Below, one piece after another: positions 18,589 through 29,022 of a DNA stretch of 64,000 nt. A program made the position numbers and the translations under genes. Source of the stretch: Pseudomonas coleopterorum (GTDB taxonomy: Bacteria; Pseudomonadota; Gammaproteobacteria; Pseudomonadales; Pseudomonadaceae); the NCBI RefSeq assembly GCF_900105555.1, contig NZ_FNTZ01000001.1, positions 186,001-250,000 of the forward strand, in the 5' to 3' direction. How positions within the stretch are numbered: the stretch's first letter is position 1; every line of letters begins with the position of its first letter. The notes beneath the pieces are model-generated. The model ran no database searches. It worked only from the letters and a program-made list of their open reading frames with translations, and was not told where the DNA came from.

Positions 18589-19960
18589 GGCCGGTCTCCA
18601 GCCAGTGCAGCGGTGTCGATTCATCAATGGCCAGGCCCAGTGCATCCAGGCCGGTCCGCCAATCGCCGAGCCGTTGCGGGTCGAGCACCTGGCCGGGCGG
18701 TGCGGGCAACAGCCACACGCGGGTGACCGTGGCGCAGCGGGCCATTTCGGCGATCAGGCCGAGGCTGCCGCGGTCGGGCGAGCGCCGCGGATCGCAAGCG
18801 ATCACCAGCCGCGCGGGCGGGAAGCGGGTCATCTGTTCCAGCAGCCGCTGGCGCGACTCGCGGCTGTCGAGCACGCCAGCGTTCTGAATGCCGGTGGCCA
18901 ACGCGGGCGGCCACGGGTGCTGGCCGTCGAGCTCCAGACCTACCAGCACCGCGCCATCGCTCGGCTCGCTGGCTGGCGCCGTCGTAACCTGGGGCAGGGC
19001 GTCGGGCGCCTCATCGCGCACACCAAGGCGCTCACTGCTGGGCATCAGCCGTTCACGCAACTGGCTGTAACCCGGCAGAGTGGTATCCAGCGTCAGGCGT
19101 GCCCGGCCTCGGCGCCAGCGCCACTGGCAAAAGGCGGCCAGCAGCAGGCGTGGGCCGATTCCATAGACCAGCAGCACGCCGACCAGCCAGCCGGCCCAGG
19201 CCTGGCGTGCCCCTTCGACGTTGGTCGCCTGATCGCCACTGGCGCGGATCATGTCGATGTCCGGTACGCTGAAACCCAGCAGCGCGGGCACGGCGCCCAG
19301 GGTCCGGGTCAGGCTGATGAAGGTGTCCGCGCCCAGAATGGTGGTCTCCCAGACGAAGCCGTAGCGCCGGGTGGCCAGGAGCAACAGCAGCACGGCCAGC
19401 GCACTGAGCAGCGCCAGCAGCCACAAGCCATGCACCAGCGTGCCCAGTGCCCAGCGGTTGAGCCGACGACGTTGCAGCAGCAGTACCAGCGCCGGCGCCA
19501 GGTGCACGGCTTGCGCATCGCGCGCCAGTTTCTCGCTGAGCCACAACCACAGCCGCCCCAGTACCGCGCCGTGGCCACCGGCAGCGACCAGCCCCAGCAA
19601 CCAGCTGAGCAACAGAATGAGATTGAGCCCCAGCAGGCTGCCCAGCGCCCAGAACACATTGACCGGCTGCTGGCCATCGCCCAGCGCCGCGAACGCTAAT
19701 CCGGCACCACTGAACACGGCCAGCACAGCCAGCAGCAGCATCGCCAGCCGTGCACCCTGCAACCAGTGGCGCAGGGCCTGGCGCTGGCCATCGCGGTCGG
19801 CCAGTATCAGGGCGCGATGTTCGATGCGTGCGGCCAGGTCGCCCCCCTGTTGCCGCGCTCGGCGGTTGGCTTCCAGGTCTTCCAGGGGGCCTGCCTGTTC
19901 TTCGCGCAGGCGGATGGCTTCACTGAGCCAGAGTGTGTGCAAGGGAGTGGGTGCGCTCAC
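18581..19960 (-). CDS. DUF2868 membrane protein
   Basis: This 459-residue protein starts with a helical cytosolic segment (HTLWLSEAIRLREEQAGP), followed by about four transmembrane segments between residues 70 and 290 in two pairs, and a cytosolic C-terminal domain. The layout and the N-terminal sequence fit the DUF2868 family, which is regularly paired with DUF3482 GTPases in Pseudomonas, as here with an 8-base overlap. No catalytic motif is visible. The function is not known. Confidence 0.8.
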   Translation of the reverse strand: MSAPTPLHTLWLSEAIRLREEQAGPLEDLEANRRARQQGGDLAARIEHRALILADRDGQRQALRHWLQGARLAMLLLAVLAVFSGAGLAFAALGDGQQPVNVFWALGSLLGLNLILLLSWLLGLVAAGGHGAVLGRLWLWLSEKLARDAQAVHLAPALVLLLQRRRLNRWALGTLVHGLWLLALLSALAVLLLLLATRRYGFVWETTILGADTFISLTRTLGAVPALLGFSVPDIDMIRASGDQATNVEGARQAWAGWLVGVLLVYGIGPRLLLAAFCQWRWRRGRARLTLDTTLPGYSQLRERLMPSSERLGVRDEAPDALPQVTTAPASEPSDGAVLVGLELDGQHPWPPALATGIQNAGVLDSRESRQRLLEQMTRFPPARLVIACDPRRSPDRGSLGLIAEMARCATVTRVWLLPAPPGQVLDPQRLGDWRTGLDALGLAIDESTPLHWLETGHE

Positions 19961-20025
19961 GCGTTTTTCCAGGCGGCGGATTCGCCATGAGCATAACCCA
20001 AGGAGGCTCTGCTATTCTGCCGGCC

Positions 20026-20538
20026 ATGAAGACATCTCTCCCTTTAAGCCTGATCGCGGCACTCGCCGAGAATCGCGTGATCGGCATCGACAACAGCATG
20101 CCCTGGCACCTGCCGGGCGATTTCAAGTATTTCAAGGCCACCACCCTGGGCAAGCCGATCATCATGGGTCGCAAGACCTGGGATTCGCTGGGCCGACCAC
20201 TGCCTGGCCGCCTGAACCTGGTGGTCAGCCGCCAGCCGGACCTGCAACTGCCGGGTGCGGAAGTGTTCGCTTCGCTGGACGCGGCCATCGAGCGGGCCGA
20301 AGCCTGGGCTCACGAACAGGGCGCGGACGAGGTAATGCTCATCGGTGGTGCTCAGCTGTACGAGCTGAGTCTCGCTCAGGCGGACCGCCTGTACTTGACG
20401 CGAGTCGCCTTGCAGCCGGAAGGGGACGCCTGGTTTCCCGAGTTCGACGAGAACCAGTGGCAAAAGGTGTCGAGCGTGGCGAACGAAGCGGTCGATGACA
20501 AACCGGCCTACGCGTTCGAGGTGTGGGAACGCAGGTGA
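20026..20538 (+). CDS. folA: Dihydrofolate reductase
   Basis: This 170-residue enzyme reduces dihydrofolate to tetrahydrofolate with NADPH, closing the cycle opened by thymidylate synthase. The active-site region is IAALAENRVIGIDNSMPWHL with the substrate-binding Asp/Trp surroundings. IIMGRKTWDSLGRPLPGR and the later IGGAQLY are the cofactor-binding motifs. I take ATG 20026 (MKTSLPLS). The strongest ribosome binding sequence, AAGGAGG at 20000-20006, is 19 bases upstream, too far for optimal use, so either a weak site is used or translation starts at an upstream codon. folA and thyA normally sit in this neighbourhood in Pseudomonas. Confidence 0.93.
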   Translation: MKTSLPLSLIAALAENRVIGIDNSMPWHLPGDFKYFKATTLGKPIIMGRKTWDSLGRPLPGRLNLVVSRQPDLQLPGAEVFASLDAAIERAEAWAHEQGADEVMLIGGAQLYELSLAQADRLYLTRVALQPEGDAWFPEFDENQWQKVSSVANEAVDDKPAYAFEVWERR

Positions 20539-20543
20539 TCGGG

Positions 20544-20590
20544 TTGCCTGTTCGCGCTGCCTTTACCAGAAGGCACCCGCGAACAGGCAA
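20544..20590. terminator. Long hairpin between convergent folA and tcyP
   Basis: TTGCCTGTTCGCG (20544-20556) pairs with CGCGAACAGGCAA (20578-20590), and the interior TGCCTT/AAGGCA extends the stem. It lies exactly between two convergent genes, so it can act on both transcripts. There is no T-run, so termination may depend on another factor or the element may simply be a REP-like palindrome. Confidence 0.6.
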
Positions 20591-20596
20591 TACCGG

Positions 20597-21988
20597 TTAG
20601 GCCGAGGCCAGTTCCTTGTGCTCATCGGCCGCCAGCAGCGCCTTGTCGGTCTGACCCATCACTTGGCTGGTGATGGTGCCCGCCGCCATCGAGCCGCTCA
20701 CGTTCAGGGCGGTGCGGCCCATGTCGATCAACGGTTCGACTGAAATCAACAGCGCCACCAGGGTGACCGGCAAGCCCATGGCCGGCAGCACGATCAACGC
20801 TGCGAACGTCGCGCCGCCGCCGACCCCGGCCACACCGGCCGAACTCAGGGTGACGATGCCCACCAACGTGGCGATCCACAGCGGATCCAGTGGATTGATC
20901 CCAACCGTGGGCGCGACCATCACCGCCAGCATGGCTGGATAAAGACCGGCGCAACCGTTCTGGCCGATCGTCGCGCCGAACGATGCCGCGAAGCTGGCAA
21001 TCGCTTGAGGCACGCCCAGACGCCGGGTCTGCGCTTCGATGCTCAGTGGAATGGTCGCCGCGCTGGAGCGGCTGGTGAAGGCGAAGGTCAGCACCGGCCA
21101 GACCTTGCGAAAGAAGCGCAGCGGGTTGACCCCGGCCAGGCTCAGCAGCAGCCCGTGCACCGCGAACATCAGCGCCAGGCCGATGTACGACACCACCACG
21201 AAGCTGCCCAGCTTGACGATGTCCTGCACGTTGGAACTGGCCACCACCTTGGCCATCAGGGCCAGCACGCCATAGGGTGTCAGCTTCATCACCAGGCGCA
21301 CCAGGCGCATCACCCAGGCTTGCAGCACGTCGATCGCAGCGAGCACTTTTGTGCCCTTGTCCGCATCGTCCTTGAGCAGTTGCAACGCCGCCATCCCCAG
21401 AAACGCAGCGAAGATCACCACGCTGATGATCGAGGTGGGCTTGGCGCGCGCCAGGTCGGCGAAGGGATTCTGCGGAATGAACGACAGCAACAGTTGCGGC
21501 ACGTTGAGGTCGGCAACCTTACCCGCGTAATCGCTCTGAATCGTGGCCAGGCGCGCAGCTTCCTGAGTCCCGGCCACCAGGCCCTCGGCGGTCAGGCCGA
21601 ACAGGTTGGTCAGTCCGATGCCGATCAGCGCGGCGATGGCGGTGGTGAACAGCAACGTGCCGATGGTCAGGAAGCTGATCTTGCCCAGCGAAGAGGCGTT
21701 GTGCAGACGGGCCACGGCGCTGAGGATCGACGCGAAGATCAACGGCATGACGATCATCTGCAGCAACTGCACATAGCCGTTGCCAACCAGCTCCAGCCAG
21801 CCGATGGTGCTCTTGAGCACGGGGTGCCCGGCACCATAGACGGTGTGCAGGCCGATACCGAACAGCACGCCCAGAGCCAGGCCCAGCAGGACCTTCTTGG
21901 CCAGGCTCCAATCGGTGCGACGGGTTTGTGCCAAACCCAGCAGCAGCGCTGCGAAGATCAGCAGATTCAACAAGAGGGGCAGGTTCAT
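20597..21988 (-). CDS. tcyP: TcyP/YdjN-type L-cystine:cation symporter
   Basis: This 463-residue inner-membrane protein belongs to the dicarboxylate/amino acid:cation symporter family, with about eight transmembrane segments. The re-entrant loop motif [20 protein letters not shown] and the segment [18 protein letters not shown] are those I associate with the cystine transporters TcyP and YdjN, and the length equals that of E. coli YdjN. A dicarboxylate substrate cannot be excluded from sequence alone. The start [10 protein letters not shown] at 21988 gives a hydrophobic first helix. It is monocistronic, convergent with folA. Confidence 0.8.
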   Translation of the reverse strand: MNLPLLLNLLIFAALLLGLAQTRRTDWSLAKKVLLGLALGVLFGIGLHTVYGAGHPVLKSTIGWLELVGNGYVQLLQMIVMPLIFASILSAVARLHNASSLGKISFLTIGTLLFTTAIAALIGIGLTNLFGLTAEGLVAGTQEAARLATIQSDYAGKVADLNVPQLLLSFIPQNPFADLARAKPTSIISVVIFAAFLGMAALQLLKDDADKGTKVLAAIDVLQAWVMRLVRLVMKLTPYGVLALMAKVVASSNVQDIVKLGSFVVVSYIGLALMFAVHGLLLSLAGVNPLRFFRKVWPVLTFAFTSRSSAATIPLSIEAQTRRLGVPQAIASFAASFGATIGQNGCAGLYPAMLAVMVAPTVGINPLDPLWIATLVGIVTLSSAGVAGVGGGATFAALIVLPAMGLPVTLVALLISVEPLIDMGRTALNVSGSMAAGTITSQVMGQTDKALLAADEHKELASA

Positions 21989-22137
21989 GTCAGCTCCGGA
22001 AAATGAAGGACCGCACCTCTGCGGGCGCTGGTCAATCGCGGATGCTAACACCTTGAATCGAAAGGCGATTAATACCTGAATGGAAGATGCTTAGGTGTTT
22101 TTGGAATAAGTGTCAGGCGTGTTTCCAAGGCTTGGAG

Positions 22138-22168
22138 TGGATCCTCACGCTGGCGCTGTGAGGATCCA
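22138..22168. terminator. Perfect 11-base inverted repeat downstream of ilvD
   Basis: TGGATCCTCAC (22138-22148) and GTGAGGATCCA (22158-22168) form a perfect stem with a 9-base loop, 25 bases after the ilvD stop on the minus strand. There is no T-run on either side. A smaller palindrome CCAAGGCTTGG lies next to it. It is probably a transcript end or attenuating hairpin between ilvD and tcyP. Confidence 0.5.
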
Positions 22169-22193
22169 TTCAGGACCACGAAACGACGGGGGC

Positions 22194-24035
22194 TTACAGC
22201 CCGTCGAGCATCGCCTTGTTGCGCACGGCACCTTTGTCGGCGCTGGTGGCCAGCAGGGCGTAGGCCTTGAGCGCGGTGGTCACCTTGCGTGGACGCACCT
22301 CGACCGGCTTCCAGCCCTTCTTGTCCTGCTCGGCGCGACGGGCTGCCAACTCGGCATCGTCCACCAGCAGGTTGATCGAGCGATTGGGGATGTCGATCAG
22401 CACCTTGTCGCCGTCCTGCACCAGACCGATGGCGCCACCGGCGGCTGCCTCAGGCGACGCATGGCCGATGGACAGGCCCGAAGTGCCGCCCGAGAAACGT
22501 CCGTCGGTGAGCAATGCGCAGGCTTTGCCCAAGCCCTTGGATTTCAGGTAGGAGGTGGGATACAGCATCTCCTGCATGCCCGGACCACCTTTGGGACCCT
22601 CGTAGCGAATGATCACGATGTCACCGGCCTTCACTTCGTCGGCAAGGATGCCGCGCACGGCGCTGTCCTGGCTTTCGAAGATCTTGGCATTGCCTTCGAA
22701 CACATGGATCGACTCATCCACACCGGCGGTTTTCACCACGCAACCGTCCAGCGCGATGTTGCCGTAGAGCACGGCCAGGCCGCCCTCCTGGGAGTAGGCA
22801 TGTTCGAAGCTGCGGATGCAGCCATTTTCGCGGTCGTCGTCCAAAGTGTCCCAGCGTGTCGACTGGCTGAACGCGGTTTGTGTCGGAATGCCCGCCGGGC
22901 CCGCCTTGAAGAAGTGATGCACCGCTTCGTCGGTGGTCTGGGTGATGTCCCACTTGGCGATGGCTTCGGCCATGCTGCGGCTGTGCACGGTCGGCAGGTC
23001 GGTGTGCAGCAGGCCGCCACGGGCCAGCGAACCGAGGATGCTGAAGATGCCACCGGCACGGTGCACGTCTTCCATGTGGTATTTCTGGATGTTCGGCGCC
23101 ACCTTGCACAGCTGCGGCACGCTGCGCGACAGACGATCGATGTCACGCAGGTCGAAGTCGATCTCGGCTTCCTGGGCTGCGGCCAGCAAGTGCAGGATGG
23201 TGTTGGTCGAACCGCCCATGGCGATGTCCAGCATCATGGCGTTTTCGAACGCCTTGAAGTTGGCGATGTTGCGCGGCAGGACCGATTCGTCGTTCTCGCC
23301 GTAGTAGCGTTTGCACAACTCGACGATGGTGCGGCCCGCCTGCAGGAACAACTGCTCGCGGTCGCTGTGGGTCGCCAGCGTGGAACCGTTGCCCGGCAAG
23401 GCCAGGCCCAGGGCTTCGGTCAGGCAGTTCATCGAGTTGGCGGTGAACATGCCGGAGCACGAACCACAGGTAGGGCAGGCGCTGCGCTCGTATTCGGCGA
23501 CCTTTTCATCCGAGGCGGTGGCGTCGGCGGCAATCACCATGGCGTCGACCAGGTCCAGGCCGTGGCTGGCCAGTTTGGTCTTGCCGGCTTCCATCGGCCC
23601 GCCGGAAACGAAGATCACCGGCACGTTCAGGCGCAAGGCGGCCATCAGCATGCCCGGGGTGATCTTGTCGCAGTTGGAGATGCACACGATGGCGTCGGCG
23701 CAGTGGGCATTGACCATGTACTCGACCGAGTCGGCGATGATCTCGCGGCTGGGCAGGGAATACAGCATCCCGTCATGGCCCATGGCGATGCCGTCGTCCA
23801 CCGCAATCGTGTTGAATTCCTTGGCCACGCCACCCGCGCGCTCGATCTCGCGTGCAACCAGCTGACCCAGGTCCTTGAGGTGCACATGGCCCGGTACGAA
23901 CTGGGTGAACGAGTTGGCGATGGCGATGATCGGCTTCTTGAAATCGTCATCCTTCATGCCAGTGGCACGCCACAGCGCGCGGGCACCGGCCATGTTGCGG
24001 CCGTGGGTGGATGTTTTCGAGCGATAGTCAGGCAT
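22194..24035 (-). CDS. ilvD: Dihydroxy-acid dehydratase
   Basis: This 613-residue Fe-S enzyme dehydrates 2,3-dihydroxy acids to 2-oxo acids in the isoleucine, valine and pantothenate pathways. The family signatures are [12 protein letters not shown] (about residues 122-133) and [16 protein letters not shown] (about 195-210), which supply cluster Cys residues, and [15 protein letters not shown] near the C-terminus. The start at 24035 ([10 protein letters not shown]) gives the standard length. The gene is alone in its transcription unit, with a hairpin downstream. Confidence 0.97.
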   Translation of the reverse strand: MPDYRSKTSTHGRNMAGARALWRATGMKDDDFKKPIIAIANSFTQFVPGHVHLKDLGQLVAREIERAGGVAKEFNTIAVDDGIAMGHDGMLYSLPSREIIADSVEYMVNAHCADAIVCISNCDKITPGMLMAALRLNVPVIFVSGGPMEAGKTKLASHGLDLVDAMVIAADATASDEKVAEYERSACPTCGSCSGMFTANSMNCLTEALGLALPGNGSTLATHSDREQLFLQAGRTIVELCKRYYGENDESVLPRNIANFKAFENAMMLDIAMGGSTNTILHLLAAAQEAEIDFDLRDIDRLSRSVPQLCKVAPNIQKYHMEDVHRAGGIFSILGSLARGGLLHTDLPTVHSRSMAEAIAKWDITQTTDEAVHHFFKAGPAGIPTQTAFSQSTRWDTLDDDRENGCIRSFEHAYSQEGGLAVLYGNIALDGCVVKTAGVDESIHVFEGNAKIFESQDSAVRGILADEVKAGDIVIIRYEGPKGGPGMQEMLYPTSYLKSKGLGKACALLTDGRFSGGTSGLSIGHASPEAAAGGAIGLVQDGDKVLIDIPNRSINLLVDDAELAARRAEQDKKGWKPVEVRPRKVTTALKAYALLATSADKGAVRNKAMLDGL

Positions 24036-24344
24036 GGAACGACTCCGGGCGGCTAATCGGGTTTCAGTGAGGGAGTGAGCTTTTCCTGGTCCGCGGCACG
24101 CTCGGTCGGTGTGTTGCCGTGCTTGCGGATGAGGCCGGTAACGCTGCGGGATCGCCACGCGTTCGGCCGAGCTCATAAACCCGCCGGGGGATGATTGGCG
24201 AAGAGTAGGGCGATTCTACACCCATGGGGGAAGGATGGAACGTGGGGCAGGGCAAGTAATCGCCAGTGATGCCTGACGCGGCTCGCGCTGCTGCTACATA
24301 GCCCCTGTAGCAGCGGCGCGAGCCGCGTCAAAAGCGCCGCTGCA
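24036..24344. other. Non-coding gap with REP-type palindrome, between rlmI and ilvD
   Basis: I see no gene in these 309 bases, which form the upstream region of ilvD and the 3' flank of rlmI, both on the minus strand. At 24274-24298 and 24306-24330 lie two 25-base arms beginning TGACGCGGCTCGCG and ending TGCTACA, with one mismatch and a 7-base loop. The element belongs to the same family as the repeat near 53000 (GCAGCGGCGCAAGCCGCGTC). It may terminate rlmI transcription less than 20 bases from that gene's stop. Confidence 0.7.
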
Positions 24345-25541
24345 TCAGCTATTAGGCAACAACCGGCACGTGATGCTCTTGATGTACCGCGTCTCCGGAA
24401 TCGCTGGATGCACCGGATGGTCCGGGCCTTGGCCGCCGCGTTCGAGCAGTTGGATGTTGCGGTCCAGGTGGCGAGCGCTGGTCAGCAGGATGTTCTGCAG
24501 GTCGTCCTCGGGCAGGTGCATGGAGCACGAAGCGCTGACCAGGATGCCGTCCTTGCTGAGCAGGCGCATGGCTTGCTCGTTGAGGCGGCGGTAGGCGCCT
24601 TCGCCGTTCTTCAGGTCCTTCTTGCGCTTGATGAACGCGGGTGGGTCGGCGACGATCACGTCGAAGCGTTCTTCGGCGGCCTTCAGCTCTTTCAAGGCCT
24701 CGAACACGTCACCTTCCACGCAGGTGACTTTCTCGGCGAAGCCATTGAGCGCGGCATTGCGCTCGACGCCATCGAGGGCGAAGCCCGAAGCGTCGACGCA
24801 GAACACTTCGCTGGCGCCGAATGCGCCGGCCTGCACGCCCCAACCGCCGATGTAGCTGAACAGGTCGAGCACACGCTTGCCCTTGACGTACGGCGCCAGG
24901 CGCGCGCGGTTCATGCGGTGGTCGTAGAACCAGCCGGTCTTCTGGCCTTCCATCACGGGGGCTTCGAACTTCACGCCGTTCTCTTCCAAAGCGACCCACT
25001 CCGGGACCACGCCGAACGCGCTTTCCACGTAGCGCTCCAGGCCTTCGGCATCGCGGGCGGCGGAATCGTTCTTGAACAGGATGCCGCTGGGCTTGATCAC
25101 CTGGATCAGCGCGGCCATGACATCGGCCTTGTAGCGTTCCATGGTGGCCGAAGCGAGCTGCACCACCAGAATGTCGCCGAAACGATCCACGACCAGGCCC
25201 GGCAGCAGGTCGGAATCACCGTACACCAGGCGATAGAACGGCTTGTCGAACAGCCGCTCGCGCAGCGACAGGCAGACGTTGAGGCGATGCACCAGCAACG
25301 ACTTGTCCAGGCTCAGCTTGACGTCGCGCGACAGCAGGCGGGCGCAGATCAGGTTGTTCGGGCTCAGTGCGACGATGCCCAGAGGCTTGCCGCCCGCCGC
25401 TTCGAGAATGGCCTGGTCGCCCGCCTGGAAACCGTTCAGCGGGGTCGCGGCCACGTCGATCTCGTTGCTGTAGACCCACAGGTGGCCGGCGCGCAGGCGG
25501 CGGTCGGCGTTGGCTTTGAGGCGAAGGCTGGGCAGGGACAT
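24345..25541 (-). CDS. rlmI: 23S rRNA m5C1962 methyltransferase
   Basis: This 398-residue S-adenosylmethionine-dependent methyltransferase has an N-terminal PUA domain (LRLKANADRRLRAGHLWVYS) and a C-terminal Rossmann domain. Motif I is VLDLFSYIGGWGVQAGAFGA and motif IV is VIVADPPAFIKRKKDL. The catalytic Cys lies in LVSASCSMHL. The start at 25541 (MSLPSLRLKAN) gives the usual RlmI length. It is transcribed alone. Confidence 0.9.
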   Translation of the reverse strand: MSLPSLRLKANADRRLRAGHLWVYSNEIDVAATPLNGFQAGDQAILEAAGGKPLGIVALSPNNLICARLLSRDVKLSLDKSLLVHRLNVCLSLRERLFDKPFYRLVYGDSDLLPGLVVDRFGDILVVQLASATMERYKADVMAALIQVIKPSGILFKNDSAARDAEGLERYVESAFGVVPEWVALEENGVKFEAPVMEGQKTGWFYDHRMNRARLAPYVKGKRVLDLFSYIGGWGVQAGAFGASEVFCVDASGFALDGVERNAALNGFAEKVTCVEGDVFEALKELKAAEERFDVIVADPPAFIKRKKDLKNGEGAYRRLNEQAMRLLSKDGILVSASCSMHLPEDDLQNILLTSARHLDRNIQLLERGGQGPDHPVHPAIPETRYIKSITCRLLPNS

Positions 25542-25728
25542 GAAGTCGCTCCGGGTAAAAAAGAGCGGGAGTATACCCCTTTGGTCCCGGCCTCGAATGG
25601 GGGATTCGACAAATGACCCGCCGCGCACGGTGGGCGCTAGGGGCCGCAGCGGTTAGAATCCGCGCTGTCCGAGGCGTCGAGCCTGGGGCATGCTTGCCTA
25701 TCGATCCGCGTTTCCCGTCAGGAGCCCC

Positions 25729-26541
25729 ATGCCTGAATTACCCGAAGTAGAAACCACCCGTCGGGGCATCGCCCCGCACCTGGAAGGGCAGCGTGTGAGC
25801 CGCGTCATCGTGCGCGATCGACGCCTGCGCTGGCCGATTCCCGAAGACCTGGATGCGCGCCTGTCCGGGCAACGGATCGTGGCGGTCGAGCGGCGGGCCA
25901 AGTACCTGCTGATCAACGCCGAAGTGGGTACCTTGATCAGCCATTTGGGGATGTCGGGCAATCTGCGTCTGGTCGAAGCCGGCTTGCCGGCGCTCAAGCA
26001 CGAGCACGTCGATATCGAGCTGGAGTCAGGCATGGCCTTGCGCTATACCGATCCCCGGCGCTTCGGCGCCATGCTCTGGAGCCAGGATCCGCTCAACCAC
26101 GAACTGCTCCTGCGCCTGGGCCCCGAGCCGTTGACCGAGCTGTTCGACGGCGAAAGGCTGTTCCAGCTGTCGCGTGGGCGCAGCATGGCGGTCAAGCCGT
26201 TCATCATGGACAACGCCGTGGTGGTGGGTGTGGGCAATATCTACGCGACCGAAGCGCTGTTCGCCGCCGGTATCGATCCGCGTCGCGCGGCGGGAGGCAT
26301 ATCCCGTGCCCGCTACCTGCGCCTGGCGGTCGAGATCAAGCGCATCCTGACCTATGCGATCGAGCGCGGCGGCACCACGTTGCGTGATTTCATCGGGGGG
26401 GATGGCCAGCCGGGCTACTTTCAGCAGGAATTGTTCGTCTATGGTCGCGGTGGGCAGCTGTGCAAGGTCTGCGGCACCACCTTGCGTGAGGTCAAGCTGG
26501 GCCAGCGTGCCAGCGTGTATTGCCCGCGTTGCCAGAAATGA
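25729..26541 (+). CDS. mutM: Formamidopyrimidine-DNA glycosylase
   Basis: This 270-residue base-excision repair enzyme removes 8-oxoguanine and opens the strand. The mature N-terminus is [12 protein letters not shown], with the catalytic Pro and Glu directly after the initiator Met. The Lys-containing segment RRAKYLLI, the helix-two-turn-helix [15 protein letters not shown], and the C-terminal zinc finger (CKVC...CPRC) are all present. A CAGGAG sequence precedes the start. The gene is alone on its strand, divergent from rlmI. Confidence 0.97.
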   Translation: MPELPEVETTRRGIAPHLEGQRVSRVIVRDRRLRWPIPEDLDARLSGQRIVAVERRAKYLLINAEVGTLISHLGMSGNLRLVEAGLPALKHEHVDIELESGMALRYTDPRRFGAMLWSQDPLNHELLLRLGPEPLTELFDGERLFQLSRGRSMAVKPFIMDNAVVVGVGNIYATEALFAAGIDPRRAAGGISRARYLRLAVEIKRILTYAIERGGTTLRDFIGGDGQPGYFQQELFVYGRGGQLCKVCGTTLREVKLGQRASVYCPRCQK

Positions 26542-26694
26542 CTGTGCTGCACGGACGGTGTCGAGAGGGGCAGGGATAGCCAAGCCTTCGGCTCTTCAAG
26601 AAGCGGCTCGCGCCTGTCCTGCACAATCACGAGCAACTGATATAGTTACCGCATCGCAAATCGCAGTCGCCCACGTGAGCAGAAGGATTGTGCC

Positions 26695-27042
26695 ATGAAC
26701 CTGTTTCGAACCCTGTCGCTGGCGCTGATCGTCAGTTTCGGCCTGCACGCCGTGCCGGCCATCGCTGCCGACTCGAGCATGAGCGCAAGCAGCGGTGACC
26801 CGACCTACCAGATCCAGAATCCGCCAGCCTACGCGATGATCGGCGACCTGCTGATTGCGCGGCCGTTGCTGGTCGCCGCCACCATCGTGGGCGCAGGTCT
26901 GTTCGTGATCTCGTTACCGTTCACTGCAGCCGGTGGCAACGTCGGGGCGAGCGGCAAGGCTCTGGTGGTGGATCCAGGCAAGGCAGCGTTCGTGCGTTGC
27001 CTGGGCTGTACGCAGAGCGGCTATAACAACGCCGGCAATTGA
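26695..27042 (+). CDS. Small secreted or membrane protein of unknown function
   Basis: This 115-residue protein starts with a clear signal peptide ([20 protein letters not shown], cleavage after the AIA-AD region). A second hydrophobic stretch ([19 protein letters not shown]) could anchor it in the inner membrane, and the tail carries one CxxC (RCLGCTQSG). Homologues are common in Pseudomonas under the unsupported name of multidrug transporter; nothing in this sequence shows transport. A palindrome overlaps its stop codon. Confidence 0.75.
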   Translation: MNLFRTLSLALIVSFGLHAVPAIAADSSMSASSGDPTYQIQNPPAYAMIGDLLIARPLLVAATIVGAGLFVISLPFTAAGGNVGASGKALVVDPGKAAFVRCLGCTQSGYNNAGN

Positions 27043-27052
27043 GCCGGCGTTG
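27027..27052. terminator. Hairpin with the stop codon in its loop
   Basis: CAACGCCGGC (27027-27036) and GCCGGCGTTG (27043-27052) form a perfect 10-base stem whose 6-base loop holds the TGA stop of the small membrane protein. It lies between that gene and the convergent ferredoxin gene, so it could end both transcripts, although a T-run is lacking. Confidence 0.6.
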
Positions 27053-27062
27053 CTATGGGAAT

Positions 27063-27332
<270 letters not shown>

Positions 27333-27380
27333 CTACGGCCCAGGCATGTGAAAACCAATGGCCGCAATTGTGCCGCATTA

Positions 27381-27403
27381 GCGCCCGCAGTGCACGCGGG
27401 CGC
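27381..27403. terminator. GC-rich hairpin between coaD and the ferredoxin gene
   Basis: GCGCCCGC (27381-27388) pairs perfectly with GCGGGCGC (27396-27403) around a 7-base loop, 13 bases after the coaD stop on the minus strand. There is no T-run, so it may attenuate rather than stop read-through into the ferredoxin gene. Confidence 0.45.
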
Positions 27404-27415
27404 AGCACCGGATGC

Positions 27416-28081
<666 letters not shown>

Positions 28082-28167
28082 CTACAGTGATTCATGCCGC
28101 GATGGCTGCTGTCCGAGCTGCTCCGGCGGCGGGCAGGTCCATCATTCATTCACCGCTGGAGTCCTTC

Positions 28168-29022
28168 ATGCCCCTCGCGCAACTGATCAGCCCGCAAGCA
28201 CTCGCCGAACACCTCGATTCCCCTGAATGGGTCCTGCTGGACTGCCGCTACAGCCTCGAAGACGCCGACTATGGCCAGCGCAGCTATGCCGAAGGCCACA
28301 TCGCCGGTGCCCATTTCGCCGACCTGGGCCGCGACCTTAGTGCGCCGGTGATCAAGGGCGTGACCGGGCGTCATCCGTTGCCCGAACCTGCGCACTTGCA
28401 GGAGCGGTTGCAGCGTTGGGGCATCGATGCAGACAGCAAAGTCGTCGTCTATGACGACGGGCCCGGCGCCTATGCGGCGCGGGCGTGGTGGCTGCTGACC
28501 TGGCTGGGCAAGCGCGATGGCGTCTTTCTGCTCGATGGAGGGCTGGCCGCCTGGCACGCCGCCGGGCTGCCCTTGAGCCTGGATGCTGCGCCCACCGAGC
28601 CCGGCAATTTTGTCGGCACACCGGATGGCGCAAGGGTGGTGGATGCGACCGATCTGCAGGCACGCCTGGAAGATCCACAGTTGACCTTGCTGGATGCACG
28701 CGCGTTGCCCAGATTTCTGGGCGAGGTGGAGCCCATCGATCCTGTTGCCGGGCATATCCCCGGTGCGCAGTGCGCGGCCTTCACCGAAAACCTGGGGCCC
28801 GATGGCCGCTTTCTGCCGCCAGCGCAATTGCGTGAGCGCTTCGCCGCCCAATTGCAGGGCCGGACCGCGGAACAGGCGGTGGCTTATTGCGGTTCCGGCG
28901 TCACCGCCTGCCACAACCTGTTCGCCATGGCCCTGGCCGGTTACCCGTTGGCGACACTGTATGCAGGCTCCTGGAGCGACTGGATCACCGATCCGCAGCG
29001 ACCTGTGCAGACGGGCTCATGA
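28168..29022 (+). CDS. sseA: Thiosulfate/3-mercaptopyruvate sulfurtransferase
   Basis: This 284-residue two-domain rhodanese transfers sulfane sulfur from thiosulfate or 3-mercaptopyruvate. The inactive first domain contains LLDCRYSLED, and the second carries the catalytic Cys in AVAYCGSGVTACHNL. The loop CGSGVT is closer to the mercaptopyruvate type than to classical rhodanese. The start at 28168 (MPLAQLISPQ) is chosen over upstream in-frame codons by homologue length. The 3' end overlaps the convergent hydrolase gene by 38 bases. Confidence 0.92.
   Translation: MPLAQLISPQALAEHLDSPEWVLLDCRYSLEDADYGQRSYAEGHIAGAHFADLGRDLSAPVIKGVTGRHPLPEPAHLQERLQRWGIDADSKVVVYDDGPGAYAARAWWLLTWLGKRDGVFLLDGGLAAWHAAGLPLSLDAAPTEPGNFVGTPDGARVVDATDLQARLEDPQLTLLDARALPRFLGEVEPIDPVAGHIPGAQCAAFTENLGPDGRFLPPAQLRERFAAQLQGRTAEQAVAYCGSGVTACHNLFAMALAGYPLATLYAGSWSDWITDPQRPVQTGS

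Noticed and set aside
22110..24056. 648-codon plus-strand frame opposite ilvD
   Set aside because: A shadow frame; ilvD on the other strand has complete catalytic motifs and standard length.
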